The notes under the pieces: model-generated
Told to the model about the DNA's origin: nothing
What the model saw: the letters and a program-made list of their open reading frames with translations, nothing else
The model's database searches: none
DNA from: JAMXLO01 sp963818775
Lineage (GTDB): Bacteria; Pseudomonadota; Alphaproteobacteria; Acetobacterales; Acetobacteraceae
Length of the DNA stretch: 64,000 nt
NCBI GenBank assembly: GCA_963818775.1
Contig: CAWFUF010000024.1
Location: 1-64,000, forward strand
Direction: 5' to 3'
In this document: positions 18,140 through 25,254 of the stretch, piece by piece
Layout of the letters: each line of letters starts with the position of its first letter
Position numbering within the stretch: the first letter of the stretch is position 1
Translations under genes and position numbers: made by a program

Positions 18140-18757
18140 ATGATCATCGAAATGCGCACCTACACGCTGAAGCCGGGCAACATCCCGACCTTCGAGGAAC
18201 GCTTCGGCGGCGCGCTCGCCATTCGCGAGAAGTACTCCAAGCTCGCGGCGTTCTGGCACACCGAGGTGGGGCCGCTGAACCAGGTGATCCATGTCTGGCC
18301 GTATGAGAGCCTGGATCAGCGTGCCAGCGTCCGCGCCGCGGCGTCGAAGGCGGAAGGCTGGCCGCCGAACACGCGCGAACTCACGCTGGAGCAGAGGAGC
18401 GAGATCTTTCTGCCCGCGCCATTCTCGCCGCCACTCGAGCCGCGGCAACTCGGCGGGATTTACGAGATCCGCATGTACACCTATGCGCCGGGAACGCTGC
18501 CGGCGGTGATGGAGCGCTGGGCCGAGAAGGTGCCCGGACGCATCGCGCTGTCGCCGTTGGTCGGCGCTTGGCACTCGGAGCTGGGTGGCCTGAACAAGTG
18601 GTGCCACATCTGGGCCTATAAGGATGCCGGGGAACGCTCGCGCATTCGCGCCGAGGCGATTGCGAAGGGCGTCTGGCCGCCGGGTGGGCCGCCGGGCGCG
18701 CTGCTGAAGCAGGAGAACATGCTGGTCGTGCCGGCGGCGTTCTCGCCGCTCCGATAG
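18140..18757 (+). CDS. NIPSNAP-family protein with two domains
   Basis: A 205-residue protein formed by two copies of the NIPSNAP ferredoxin-like fold: IIEMRTYTLKPGNIPTFEERF with LAAFWHTEVGPLNQVIHVWPY, and YEIRMYTYAPGTLPAVMERW with VGAWHSELGGLNKWCHIWAY. The repeats span about residues 1-95 and 104-205. Bacterial members have no firm biochemical role and are often near catabolic gene clusters. A GGGGAGG ribosome-binding site lies eight bases upstream of the ATG. Confidence 0.9.
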   Translation: MIIEMRTYTLKPGNIPTFEERFGGALAIREKYSKLAAFWHTEVGPLNQVIHVWPYESLDQRASVRAAASKAEGWPPNTRELTLEQRSEIFLPAPFSPPLEPRQLGGIYEIRMYTYAPGTLPAVMERWAEKVPGRIALSPLVGAWHSELGGLNKWCHIWAYKDAGERSRIRAEAIAKGVWPPGGPPGALLKQENMLVVPAAFSPLR

Positions 18758-18774
18758 CGTCTGGCACGCTTTGT

Positions 18775-18812
18775 GCTGCATCTACCGCGACCCCAATCAC
18801 GGGAGATGCAGC
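18775..18812 (+). promoter_or_regulatory. Hairpin covering the ribosome-binding site of the next gene
   Basis: The arms GCTGCATCTACC (18775-18786) and GGGAGATGCAGC (18801-18812) pair at 11 of 12 positions over a 14-base loop. The right arm ends exactly at the ATG at 18813 and contains the Shine-Dalgarno GGGAG. In RNA this would hide the ribosome-binding site. There is no T-run, so a terminator is less likely. Confidence 0.55.
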
Positions 18813-19193
18813 ATGTTACCACTTCTAGCCATCGGCGGCGTCATTGGTGCCGTGATGTCGGCTGCCAAAGGGGTATCGTGGCTGTCGGGTCAGCTTGACT
18901 CGACGAAGGCCACCGCCTCGGCAGGCGGAAAGGCAGCTACAACGCCGGCGACCGCGGCCAAGACGTCGCAGTTCGCGGCAACGCTCGCGGCACAAGTTGC
19001 CGGGCAGAACGTGCCGGTCAGTGCTCAGACCACGGCGGCCAACGTGCCGCTCCAGCAACATGTCACTGCCTATGATACGGCGGCACGCCTCAAGGCAGGC
19101 CTCGTGGCTTACGGCCAGGTCGGCGAGCATCGGACACATCATTCGAAGCCGCTCGATGGCTCCGCCAGCGACGGTGCGGCCGCCGCAGGATAG
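18813..19193 (+). CDS. Small Ala/Thr-rich hypothetical protein
   Basis: A 126-residue protein that I do not recognise. It opens with a hydrophobic stretch MLPLLAIGGVIGAVMSAA that could be a membrane anchor or uncleaved signal. It then becomes Ala/Thr/Gln-rich (KATASAGGKAATTPATAAKT) and ends in a polar tail. The ATG has a well-placed GGGAG site, which is itself part of the hairpin just upstream. It stands alone between the NIPSNAP gene and a convergent membrane-protein gene. Low complexity reduces confidence, but codon use and spacing support a real gene. Confidence 0.6.
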   Translation: MLPLLAIGGVIGAVMSAAKGVSWLSGQLDSTKATASAGGKAATTPATAAKTSQFAATLAAQVAGQNVPVSAQTTAANVPLQQHVTAYDTAARLKAGLVAYGQVGEHRTHHSKPLDGSASDGAAAAG

Positions 19194-19197
19194 CCAG

Positions 19198-19635
19198 TCA
19201 GGCGCGCTGCGGTGCGCGTACCATCAGCAGGGGCAGGATCACGCCGACACCGACGCCCCATACGAGATGGATCACCAGCACGACCAGCATGCTCCGGAGC
19301 GCCCAGCCCGAGGCAACCGGCTGTCCCTTGAGGGGAAAGACGACGAACCACAAAACGAAATTGGCAATCACGCCCAGCATCAGGCCGGAGAACCAGGGCT
19401 GCACCGCCAACTTCGGCACGACCAGCCCATAGGCGGCGCCCCAGAGGCCACCCCAGAAGCAGAAGTTGAGCGTCTCCGGCACGCCCCAGGGGGGCGTGGG
19501 TCCCATCGGGTAGGGCGGCGGCATCAGTCCGGCGAGATGCAGGGTTGCCCAGGCGCCCTGGTGGAAGATCAGGACAGCGATCACACCGGCGACGAAGCCG
19601 AGAACGGCGCGTCTTGACGGCTCTACCGAGCGCAT
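19198..19635 (-). CDS. Four-helix membrane protein of unknown function
   Basis: A 145-residue protein with four hydrophobic helices: VLGFVAGVIAVLIFHQGAW, FCFWGGLWGAAYGLVV, FSGLMLGVIANFVLWFVVFP and LVVLVIHLVWGVGVGVILPL. Such small proteins are conserved in alphaproteobacteria, but I know no function for them. The ATG was chosen where GGGAGGAGC precedes it. The gene converges with the small hypothetical gene, the stops being four bases apart. Confidence 0.72.
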   Translation of the reverse strand: MRSVEPSRRAVLGFVAGVIAVLIFHQGAWATLHLAGLMPPPYPMGPTPPWGVPETLNFCFWGGLWGAAYGLVVPKLAVQPWFSGLMLGVIANFVLWFVVFPLKGQPVASGWALRSMLVVLVIHLVWGVGVGVILPLLMVRAPQRA

Positions 19636-19763
19636 TGGGCTCCTCCCTGTCGCCCTTATCGTTGGCCGCCGAGCATCGGAGAGTGGCCGGAGTCCTGTCA
19701 AATTCCTTGCCGGCAGGGGACCCGTCGATTGTGCCGCGATCGCGCGACGGGCTACCGTGACCC

Positions 19764-20270
19764 ATGCGAACGATTGTCGTAGCCGCCGCCATGGTCTCGG
19801 GTGGCCTCGCGTGCGCGACCACCGCGGTGCTGGCGGTGGACCTGCCGACGCGCAAGCCTGGCCTGTGGGAGGTCACGCTGAACATGCCCGGTGGCAAAAT
19901 GCCGCCGCGGGAGATGAAGTTCTGCACCGATGCCGAAACTGACGCCGCGCTGTACAAACTCGGCATGAACGCGGCGCAGGGCATTTGCAGCCGCAACGAC
20001 ATCCAGCGCAGCGGCAACGTCGTCACCATGGATTCGGAATGCAAGCTGGGCGATACGAAGATGACGTCGCGCGCGGTGATGACGTTCACTGGCGACTCGG
20101 CCTACCACACCGACATCCAATCGCACTTCGATCCGCCGATAATGGGTCGTAGCGAGTTGTCGATGACGCAGGAGGCGAAGTGGGCCGGCGCATGTCCGGC
20201 CGACCTGAAGCCAGGCGACATGGTCGGGCCGAACGGCATGAAGATGAACCTGAAATCGGTCGGGCAGTGA
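19764..20270 (+). CDS. DUF3617 secreted protein
   Basis: A 168-residue protein with a signal peptide (MRTIVVAAAMVSGGLACATTAVLA) and the DUF3617 opening RKPGLWEVTLNMPGG. The paired cysteines of the family are seen in KFCTDAETD, GICSRND, SECKLGD and GACPADLKPGD. The domain is periplasmic, common in alpha- and gammaproteobacteria and of unknown role. It precedes dgdA by 25 bases on the same strand, which may reflect simple proximity. Confidence 0.85.
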   Translation: MRTIVVAAAMVSGGLACATTAVLAVDLPTRKPGLWEVTLNMPGGKMPPREMKFCTDAETDAALYKLGMNAAQGICSRNDIQRSGNVVTMDSECKLGDTKMTSRAVMTFTGDSAYHTDIQSHFDPPIMGRSELSMTQEAKWAGACPADLKPGDMVGPNGMKMNLKSVGQ

Positions 20271-20295
20271 CGAGCGAGATAGCGGGGGTCTTTGG

Positions 20296-21597
20296 ATGGA
20301 CGACATGACGCATTCGGCTGAGCAGCGGTTCTGGCAACGCGCGCGGCGCCACATGCTGGGCTATGGCGGCGACTTCGTGCCGTTCGTTCCGGTGCGCGCG
20401 GAGGGGGCGTTTCTGTACGACGCGTCGGGCCGGCGGGTGCTGGATTTCACCTCGGGCCAGATGAGCGCGATCCTCGGCCATTCGCACCCGGAGATCGTCG
20501 CGACGGTGCGCGAGGCGGTGGGGACGCTGGACCACCTGTTTTCCTCGATGCTGTGCGAGCCGGTGGTGGCGCTCGCCGAGACGCTGGCCGGTCTGGTGCC
20601 CGATCTGCCGCGGGTGATGCTGCTGTCCACAGGCGGCGAGGCGAACGAGGCCGCGATCCGGCTGGCCAAGCTGGTCACCGGCAAGTGGGAGGTGGTGGGG
20701 TTCGCGCAGTCCTGGCACGGCATGACCGGCGGGGCGGCAGCGGCGACGTACAAGGCCGGGCGGCGCGGGATCGGGCCGCTGATGCCGGGGAATTTCGCCA
20801 TTCCGGCACCGAATGCGTATCGGCCGCGCTTTGCCGGCGTGGGCTGGCGCGAGGAGCTGGACGACGCGTTCGAGTGGCTGGACAGGATGTGCACCGGCAA
20901 CCTCGCGGCGTTCATCGCCGAGCCGGTGCTGAGCAGCGGGGGCGTGATCGATCTGCCGGTTGGGTATCTGGCGGCGCTGGCGGCGCATTGCCGCGCTCGG
21001 GGGATGAAGCTGATCCTGGATGAGGCGCAGACCGGCGTGGGGCGCACCGGGCTGATGTTCGCGTTCGAGCGCGACGGCGTGGTGCCGGACATTCTGACGC
21101 TCTCGAAGACGCTCGGGGCGGGGCTGCCGCTGTCGGCCGTGCTGACCTCGGACGCAATGGCCGCGGAGGCGGAACGTCGGGAGTTCCTGTTCTACACGAC
21201 GCACGTGAACGATCCGCTGCCGGCGAGCGTGGGGCTGAAAGTGCTGGAGGTCGTGCAGCGCGACGGCCTGGCGGAGCGGGCGAAGGTGATGGGCGCGCGG
21301 CTGGCGGCGGGGCTGCGGGGTCTGCAACAGCGGTTCGACTGCATCGGCGACGTTCGCGGGCGGGGGCTGCTGCTCGGGCTGGAGTTCCGCGCGAGCGACG
21401 GGCGGGACGCGGCGGCGATCTCCGATGCGGTGACGGATTTGGCGCTCGAGCTGGGACTGTCAGCGAACATCGTGCGGGCGGGGGCGTCGCAGGGGGTGAT
21501 GCGGATCGCGCCGCCGCTGACGGTGAGCGAGGCGGAAGTGGATCTGGGAGTGGAGCTGTTGCGGGAGGCGGTGGGAAAGGTGATGGGCACCGCCTGA
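20296..21597 (+). CDS. dgdA: 2,2-Dialkylglycine decarboxylase
   Basis: A 433-residue class-III aminotransferase-fold PLP enzyme, the same length as the Burkholderia cepacia enzyme. Long stretches match that enzyme from memory: LDFTSGQMSAILGHSHPEIV, FAQSWHGMTGGAA, LAAFIAEPVLSSGG and LFYTTHVNDPLPASVGL. The Schiff-base lysine is K271 in LSKTLGAGLP. It decarboxylates 2,2-dialkylglycines such as 2-aminoisobutyrate and transfers the amino group to pyruvate, giving a ketone and alanine. No dgdR-type LysR gene is adjacent, unlike in Burkholderia. The ATG is preceded by GCGGGGGTC rather than a clear ribosome-binding site; a second ATG three codons downstream is possible. Confidence 0.93.
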   Translation: MDDMTHSAEQRFWQRARRHMLGYGGDFVPFVPVRAEGAFLYDASGRRVLDFTSGQMSAILGHSHPEIVATVREAVGTLDHLFSSMLCEPVVALAETLAGLVPDLPRVMLLSTGGEANEAAIRLAKLVTGKWEVVGFAQSWHGMTGGAAAATYKAGRRGIGPLMPGNFAIPAPNAYRPRFAGVGWREELDDAFEWLDRMCTGNLAAFIAEPVLSSGGVIDLPVGYLAALAAHCRARGMKLILDEAQTGVGRTGLMFAFERDGVVPDILTLSKTLGAGLPLSAVLTSDAMAAEAERREFLFYTTHVNDPLPASVGLKVLEVVQRDGLAERAKVMGARLAAGLRGLQQRFDCIGDVRGRGLLLGLEFRASDGRDAAAISDAVTDLALELGLSANIVRAGASQGVMRIAPPLTVSEAEVDLGVELLREAVGKVMGTA

Positions 21598-21657
21598 TGT
21601 CAGAAGTGTCTCGTGGTCGCGATCCCTGAGACTGCGTCGCGGCCGGGGAGACGGAGA

Positions 21658-22344
21658 TCATGCCGCGACGGTGGCGGCTGAGTGCCGGTCGAGCGCGCGC
21701 AGGATGGGACTGGTGCCATTGACAAGGGCCTCGACGATCTCCGGCTCCGGCGGGGCGAAATCGAGGCGAGGCGGCAGGCCGCCGGCGGCGCGGATGCGGG
21801 CGGCACGATCGGCGTAGAGCACCGCGTATTGCTCAGCCTCGGAGAGTGATTCGAATTCTGTTGCGACGTGGTTTGGTGGTGGGGCGGGTTCGGCGGCCAC
21901 CGACGGCGCGGACGGCGGTGCCGGTTCGGGAACCGTGGCCTCATGGAACCAGTAGCCGGCGCGCTCCATGGCGGCCGGGTGCATTGCCGTCAGCGCCTTG
22001 TCGCGTTCCGCCTGTGTGCGCCGGTATTCGCGCAGCAGGCTGCGCATCTGACGCAGGGTGGCGTTGGCCTGGGCGCGGCATTTGATCGTGGCGGCGAGGT
22101 CGTTGCGGAACTCGCCGGCGAGGCGAAAGCTGTCCATGGCGTAGGCCTCGGCCACGACGATGTCGGCGGCGAGTTTGGCCTCCAGCGGGTCGGTGGGGTG
22201 CAGTGCGACGACCGCAGCCATGGCGGCTTCGTCGCGGGCGGCGCGGACGTCCGGGGTGTCCGTGGCTGGCGGCGGGAGGGCGGCGCAGAGGGTGGCGAAG
22301 ACCTCGCGGGCGATGGCGGGAGGGAGGTTCGGGAGGGTTTGCAT
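21658..22344 (-). CDS. Conserved hypothetical protein
   Basis: A 228-residue soluble protein that I cannot assign. Residues 1-120 are helical and charged (DEAAMAAVVALHPTDPLEAKLAADIV, LLREYRRTQAERDKAL). A Pro/Ala-rich linker follows (EPAPPSAPSVAAEPAPPP), then a short C-terminal helical part with EAEQYAVLYADRAARIRAAGG. Its first 16 codons and upstream region are copied in the direct repeat at 24971-25088, so this gene family or its 5' end has been duplicated. It converges with dgdA. Confidence 0.65.
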   Translation of the reverse strand: MQTLPNLPPAIAREVFATLCAALPPPATDTPDVRAARDEAAMAAVVALHPTDPLEAKLAADIVVAEAYAMDSFRLAGEFRNDLAATIKCRAQANATLRQMRSLLREYRRTQAERDKALTAMHPAAMERAGYWFHEATVPEPAPPSAPSVAAEPAPPPNHVATEFESLSEAEQYAVLYADRAARIRAAGGLPPRLDFAPPEPEIVEALVNGTSPILRALDRHSAATVAA

Positions 22345-22417
22345 GGCGTGCCGGCCCCTTGGCGGTGGCGAAGGGGGTGGATGTGGGTGTTAGTTATGGC
22401 GATATCAATGGTTAGTA
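22297..22417. repeat. Left direct repeat of the AlbA_2/ParA insert
   Basis: About 120 bases that recur at 24971-25088 at roughly 90% identity. The copy here includes the first codons and the upstream region of the conserved hypothetical gene. The repeats bracket the AT-richer insert. Confidence 0.85.
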
Positions 22418-22637
22418 ATAATATCTGGGCCGCGATCCTTTCACCGGGTGCCACTGGCGTGACCTTCGGGGAGGGAACCCGAGCCGGCAGGTACTCCTGG
22501 GGAGGAACGAGCAGAGGGAAGTCTCTAGTGCGACCCCCTCTGTCCCGATACACTGATTGCTGCGACGCAGTCGTGGTAGATCTGGTTGTATCGAAGCTGG
22601 CGGTTCCTTACCTGCCAAAGCCCCTATAGAGACAGTC

Positions 22638-23837
22638 ATGCCAGCTCTTACAGACGACGACCTAGAAACTCTGCTCCTCACCGGAGAGAGCGATCGCGCG
22701 GAACGAAAGAGAAGCGCTTCTGATTTGGACAGAATACGAGAGGCCGTTTGCGCATTTGCTAACGATCTTCCGGATCGACGTGAACCAGGAGTCGTCTTTG
22801 TTGGAATCGAAGATGATGGAAGCTGCGCTCGGCTTGCCATCACCGATGAGTTGTTGAAAACCCTGGGGCAGATTCGCGACGACGGAAATCTAACGCCGTT
22901 TCCGACCATGGAAGTCCGGCGTGCGCAAGTGGCTCGATGCTCCGTTGCTGTAGTCATCGTGCAGCCGTCCGAGAACCCGCCGGTACGCTGCAGGGGGCGG
23001 GCGTGGATACGTGTCGGGCCTCGGCGCGCAATAGCGTCCCCAGACGAGGAGAGGCGACTAACTGAAAAGCGTCGGTGGGGAAACCTTCCCTTTGATGCGC
23101 AGCCGGTCATTGGATCAGGCCTCGTCGACCTAGACCTTAATCGCTTTCAGCTTGAGTATTTGCCGGCGCTGGTCGCGGCCGATACCATTGCTCAGAATCA
23201 GCGAACGATTGAGCAGCAACTGCGGGCTTTGCGCTTGATTGATGGGATCGGGGTACCAACGACAACCGCGATTCTGATGCTTGGACGGTCACCACAGGAG
23301 TGGTTCCCGGGAGCCGTAATAGCTTGGCGGCGCGTTGCGGGGGTCAACCTCACAGATACCACGCTCGATGAACGGGTGCTTAGCGGCGCTATCCCTGATC
23401 AGCTGCGGCGAATCGATGAATTCATGGATGCTACAAACGCGGCCACCGTTGCAATTGGCGAAACGGTACATAGGCGGGAGACCGAATATCCGCTGGTTGC
23501 TCTCCAGCAGCTCGTGCGTAACGCCGTGATGCATAGGGCATACGAAGGTACGGCTGCGCCCTGTCGTGTGACTTGGTATTCTGATCGCGTCGAAATACTG
23601 AGCCCCGGCGGACCATTTGGGGCAGTTACGCCTCAGACATTTGGACTGCCTGGATTCACAGACTACAGAAATCCTACGCTATCCGAGGCTTTGAAAGGTT
23701 ACGGCTTCGTCGAACGGTTTGGACAAGGCATCGAGATCGCTCGCGGGTCGCTAGCTAGGAACGGCAACCCGCCGTTAGAATTCCAATTTCAGCCCACTGA
23801 AAGTCCAGCCTGGGTCCATGTCACCATCAGGAAATAG
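22638..23837 (+). CDS. AlbA_2 (Schlafen-like) and HATPase_c_4 domain protein
   Basis: A 399-residue protein. The N-terminal AlbA_2 domain contains ESDRAERKRSASDLDRIREA, VCAFANDLPDR and VVFVGIEDDGSCARL, the usual nucleic-acid-binding/RNase-like Schlafen core. The C-terminal GHKL ATPase-like domain carries the N-box QLVRNAVMHRAYEG, the G-box VEILSPGGPFG and GYGFVERFGQGIEIA. Such proteins are annotated as transcriptional regulators, helicase-related or defence factors; the role is unproven. The ParA gene begins two bases after its stop. Codon use is visibly AT-richer than the flanks. The ATG follows GAGACAGTC and begins at the family start. Confidence 0.85.
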   Translation: MPALTDDDLETLLLTGESDRAERKRSASDLDRIREAVCAFANDLPDRREPGVVFVGIEDDGSCARLAITDELLKTLGQIRDDGNLTPFPTMEVRRAQVARCSVAVVIVQPSENPPVRCRGRAWIRVGPRRAIASPDEERRLTEKRRWGNLPFDAQPVIGSGLVDLDLNRFQLEYLPALVAADTIAQNQRTIEQQLRALRLIDGIGVPTTTAILMLGRSPQEWFPGAVIAWRRVAGVNLTDTTLDERVLSGAIPDQLRRIDEFMDATNAATVAIGETVHRRETEYPLVALQQLVRNAVMHRAYEGTAAPCRVTWYSDRVEILSPGGPFGAVTPQTFGLPGFTDYRNPTLSEALKGYGFVERFGQGIEIARGSLARNGNPPLEFQFQPTESPAWVHVTIRK

Positions 23838-23839
23838 CT

Positions 23840-24818
23840 ATGAAAACGATTGCCCTGTTCAACAACAAGGGCGGCGTTGGCAAGACGTCTTTGCTCTACC
23901 ACCTAGCGCACATGTTCGCGCTACGGGGGCGCCGGGTTGTTGCTGCCGACCTAGATCCTCAAGCGAACCTCTCAGGAATGTTTCTACAGGACGATCGCAT
24001 TGAGGCGCTGTGGTCAGCTGGTGGAGCTGCAACCGTCTACTCGGCAATGCAGCCTCTAATCGAGGGAACAGGCGATCTTCTCCCTCCAACGCCACAAGCC
24101 GTGCAAGATCGACTCTCTTTGATTCCTGGCGACCTGACTTTATCCGAAATCGAGGACGAGTTATCTAATCAATGGCCGCGCTGCCTCAGCGGAGAGGCTC
24201 GCGCGTTTCGGGTTACCGCGGCTTTTGATCGCATGTTGCGCACAGTTGGCGCGGCGCAAAGTGCCGATCTCGGCTTAATAGATGTCGGCCCGAACCTCGG
24301 TGCCATAAATCGCTGTGCACTTGTATCTGCCGACTACGTTATCATACCAATTGGCGCGGATTTGTTTTCTATCAGAGGATTACAGAATGTTGGGCCGAAG
24401 TTGAAAATGTGGCGGCGAGAGTGGGCGGATCGCCGTAGTCGTGTGCCTACTGGCATCGGTTTTGAGCTGCCCAAAGGGAGCATGTGTCCGATGGGCTACG
24501 TGATCTCTCGGGTACTCCTCATACGGTCGAAGTGCCGCTAAGGCGTTCCAACGCTGGCTGGACAGAGCACCCAGGATCTACGCCGAAAGCGTTTTAGGTA
24601 CGTCTGCTTGGGTGAACCAACAGACGGCAGACGAGAACCGTTTGGCGCAGTTGAAGGATTATCGCTCTCTTATGGCCATGGCACAGGAGGCTCGCAAACC
24701 GATGTTCTTGCTGCGGCCGGCCGATGGCGCCATTGGTGGCCACCAGGCCGCCGTGCAGGAATGCTATCGAGACTTCGAAGTTCTTGCTGAAGAAATCGAG
24801 CGCCGGATTGCGCTGTGA
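23840..24818 (+). pseudogene. ParA-family ATPase, interrupted by a one-base frameshift
   Basis: The first 233 codons encode a ParA/MinD ATPase: deviant Walker A KGGVGKTSLLYHL at residues 10-22, DLDPQANLSG (Walker A'), and LGLIDVGPNLGAINRCAL (Walker B region). A stop follows at 24539-24541 after GYVISR. Reading past 24510-24512 with one G removed from a GGG run restores the family C terminus: AAKAFQRWLDRAPRIYAES, then ADENRLAQLKDYRSL and KPMFLLRPADGAIGGHQAAV, ending at 24818. The repaired protein is 325 residues. It may be inactivated, or the extra base may be a sequencing error. It forms a bicistron with the AlbA_2 gene. Confidence 0.85.
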
Positions 24819-24970
24819 CACCGCTACGCGGAGCCTGACACGAGCGTAAATGGGGGCGCTGGTTCAATCGATTTGGATGCCAGAACGCGGCCAAGCTGCT
24901 TTCGGCTTCCGTGGCTGCCGGATGGTCCGGTTCCGCAGCTTGATCCGATCAGATCGCACATCCCGCTGTA

Positions 24971-25088
24971 GAAACTTCGCGGGCGATGGCTGGGGGGAGG
25001 TTCGGGAGGGTTTGCATGGCTGCCGGCCCCTTGGCGGTGGCGAAGGGGGTGGATGCGGGAGTTAGTTATAGCGATATCAATAGTTAGT
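24971..25088. repeat. Right direct repeat of the AlbA_2/ParA insert
   Basis: A second copy of the sequence at 22297-22417. On the minus strand it contains the same gene start (MQTLPNLPPAIAREV), but the frame then leaves the repeat and is lost, so this copy is a truncated 5' end. The 436 bases between the ParA remnant and the regulator start at 25255 hold only this repeat and one copy of a 27-base repeat. Confidence 0.85.
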
Positions 25089-25142
25089 TAAGATGACACA
25101 CCGCGGAATAATCCGTCCATGGGAACGCGTCCGGACGCACGA

Positions 25143-25169
25143 GCCGCGGTCCAGTCACTGGGGCAGCCC
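25143..25169. repeat. 27-base dispersed repeat, copy 1
   Basis: The sequence beginning GCCGCGGTCC recurs at 27477-27503 with one mismatch. The two copies flank the regulator and cupin genes in the same orientation. It may be an intergenic repeat or a shared binding site. Confidence 0.6.
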
Positions 25170-25254
25170 TAAGTGCGCTGCCGCTCGACAGCGTACAGTG
25201 ATACGCTGCCCACCGGTTCAGGGTCGAGCAAGCCCGGCATCTGGGAAATACCCA

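Noticed and set aside
20086..21327. 413-codon minus-strand frame over dgdA
   Set aside because: Arg/His/Gln-rich shadow of a confidently identified gene.
22420..22637. Possible tRNA gene or attachment site beside the left direct repeat
   Set aside because: I looked for a cloverleaf and a GGTTCGA-type T loop in the gap before the AlbA_2 gene and found none.
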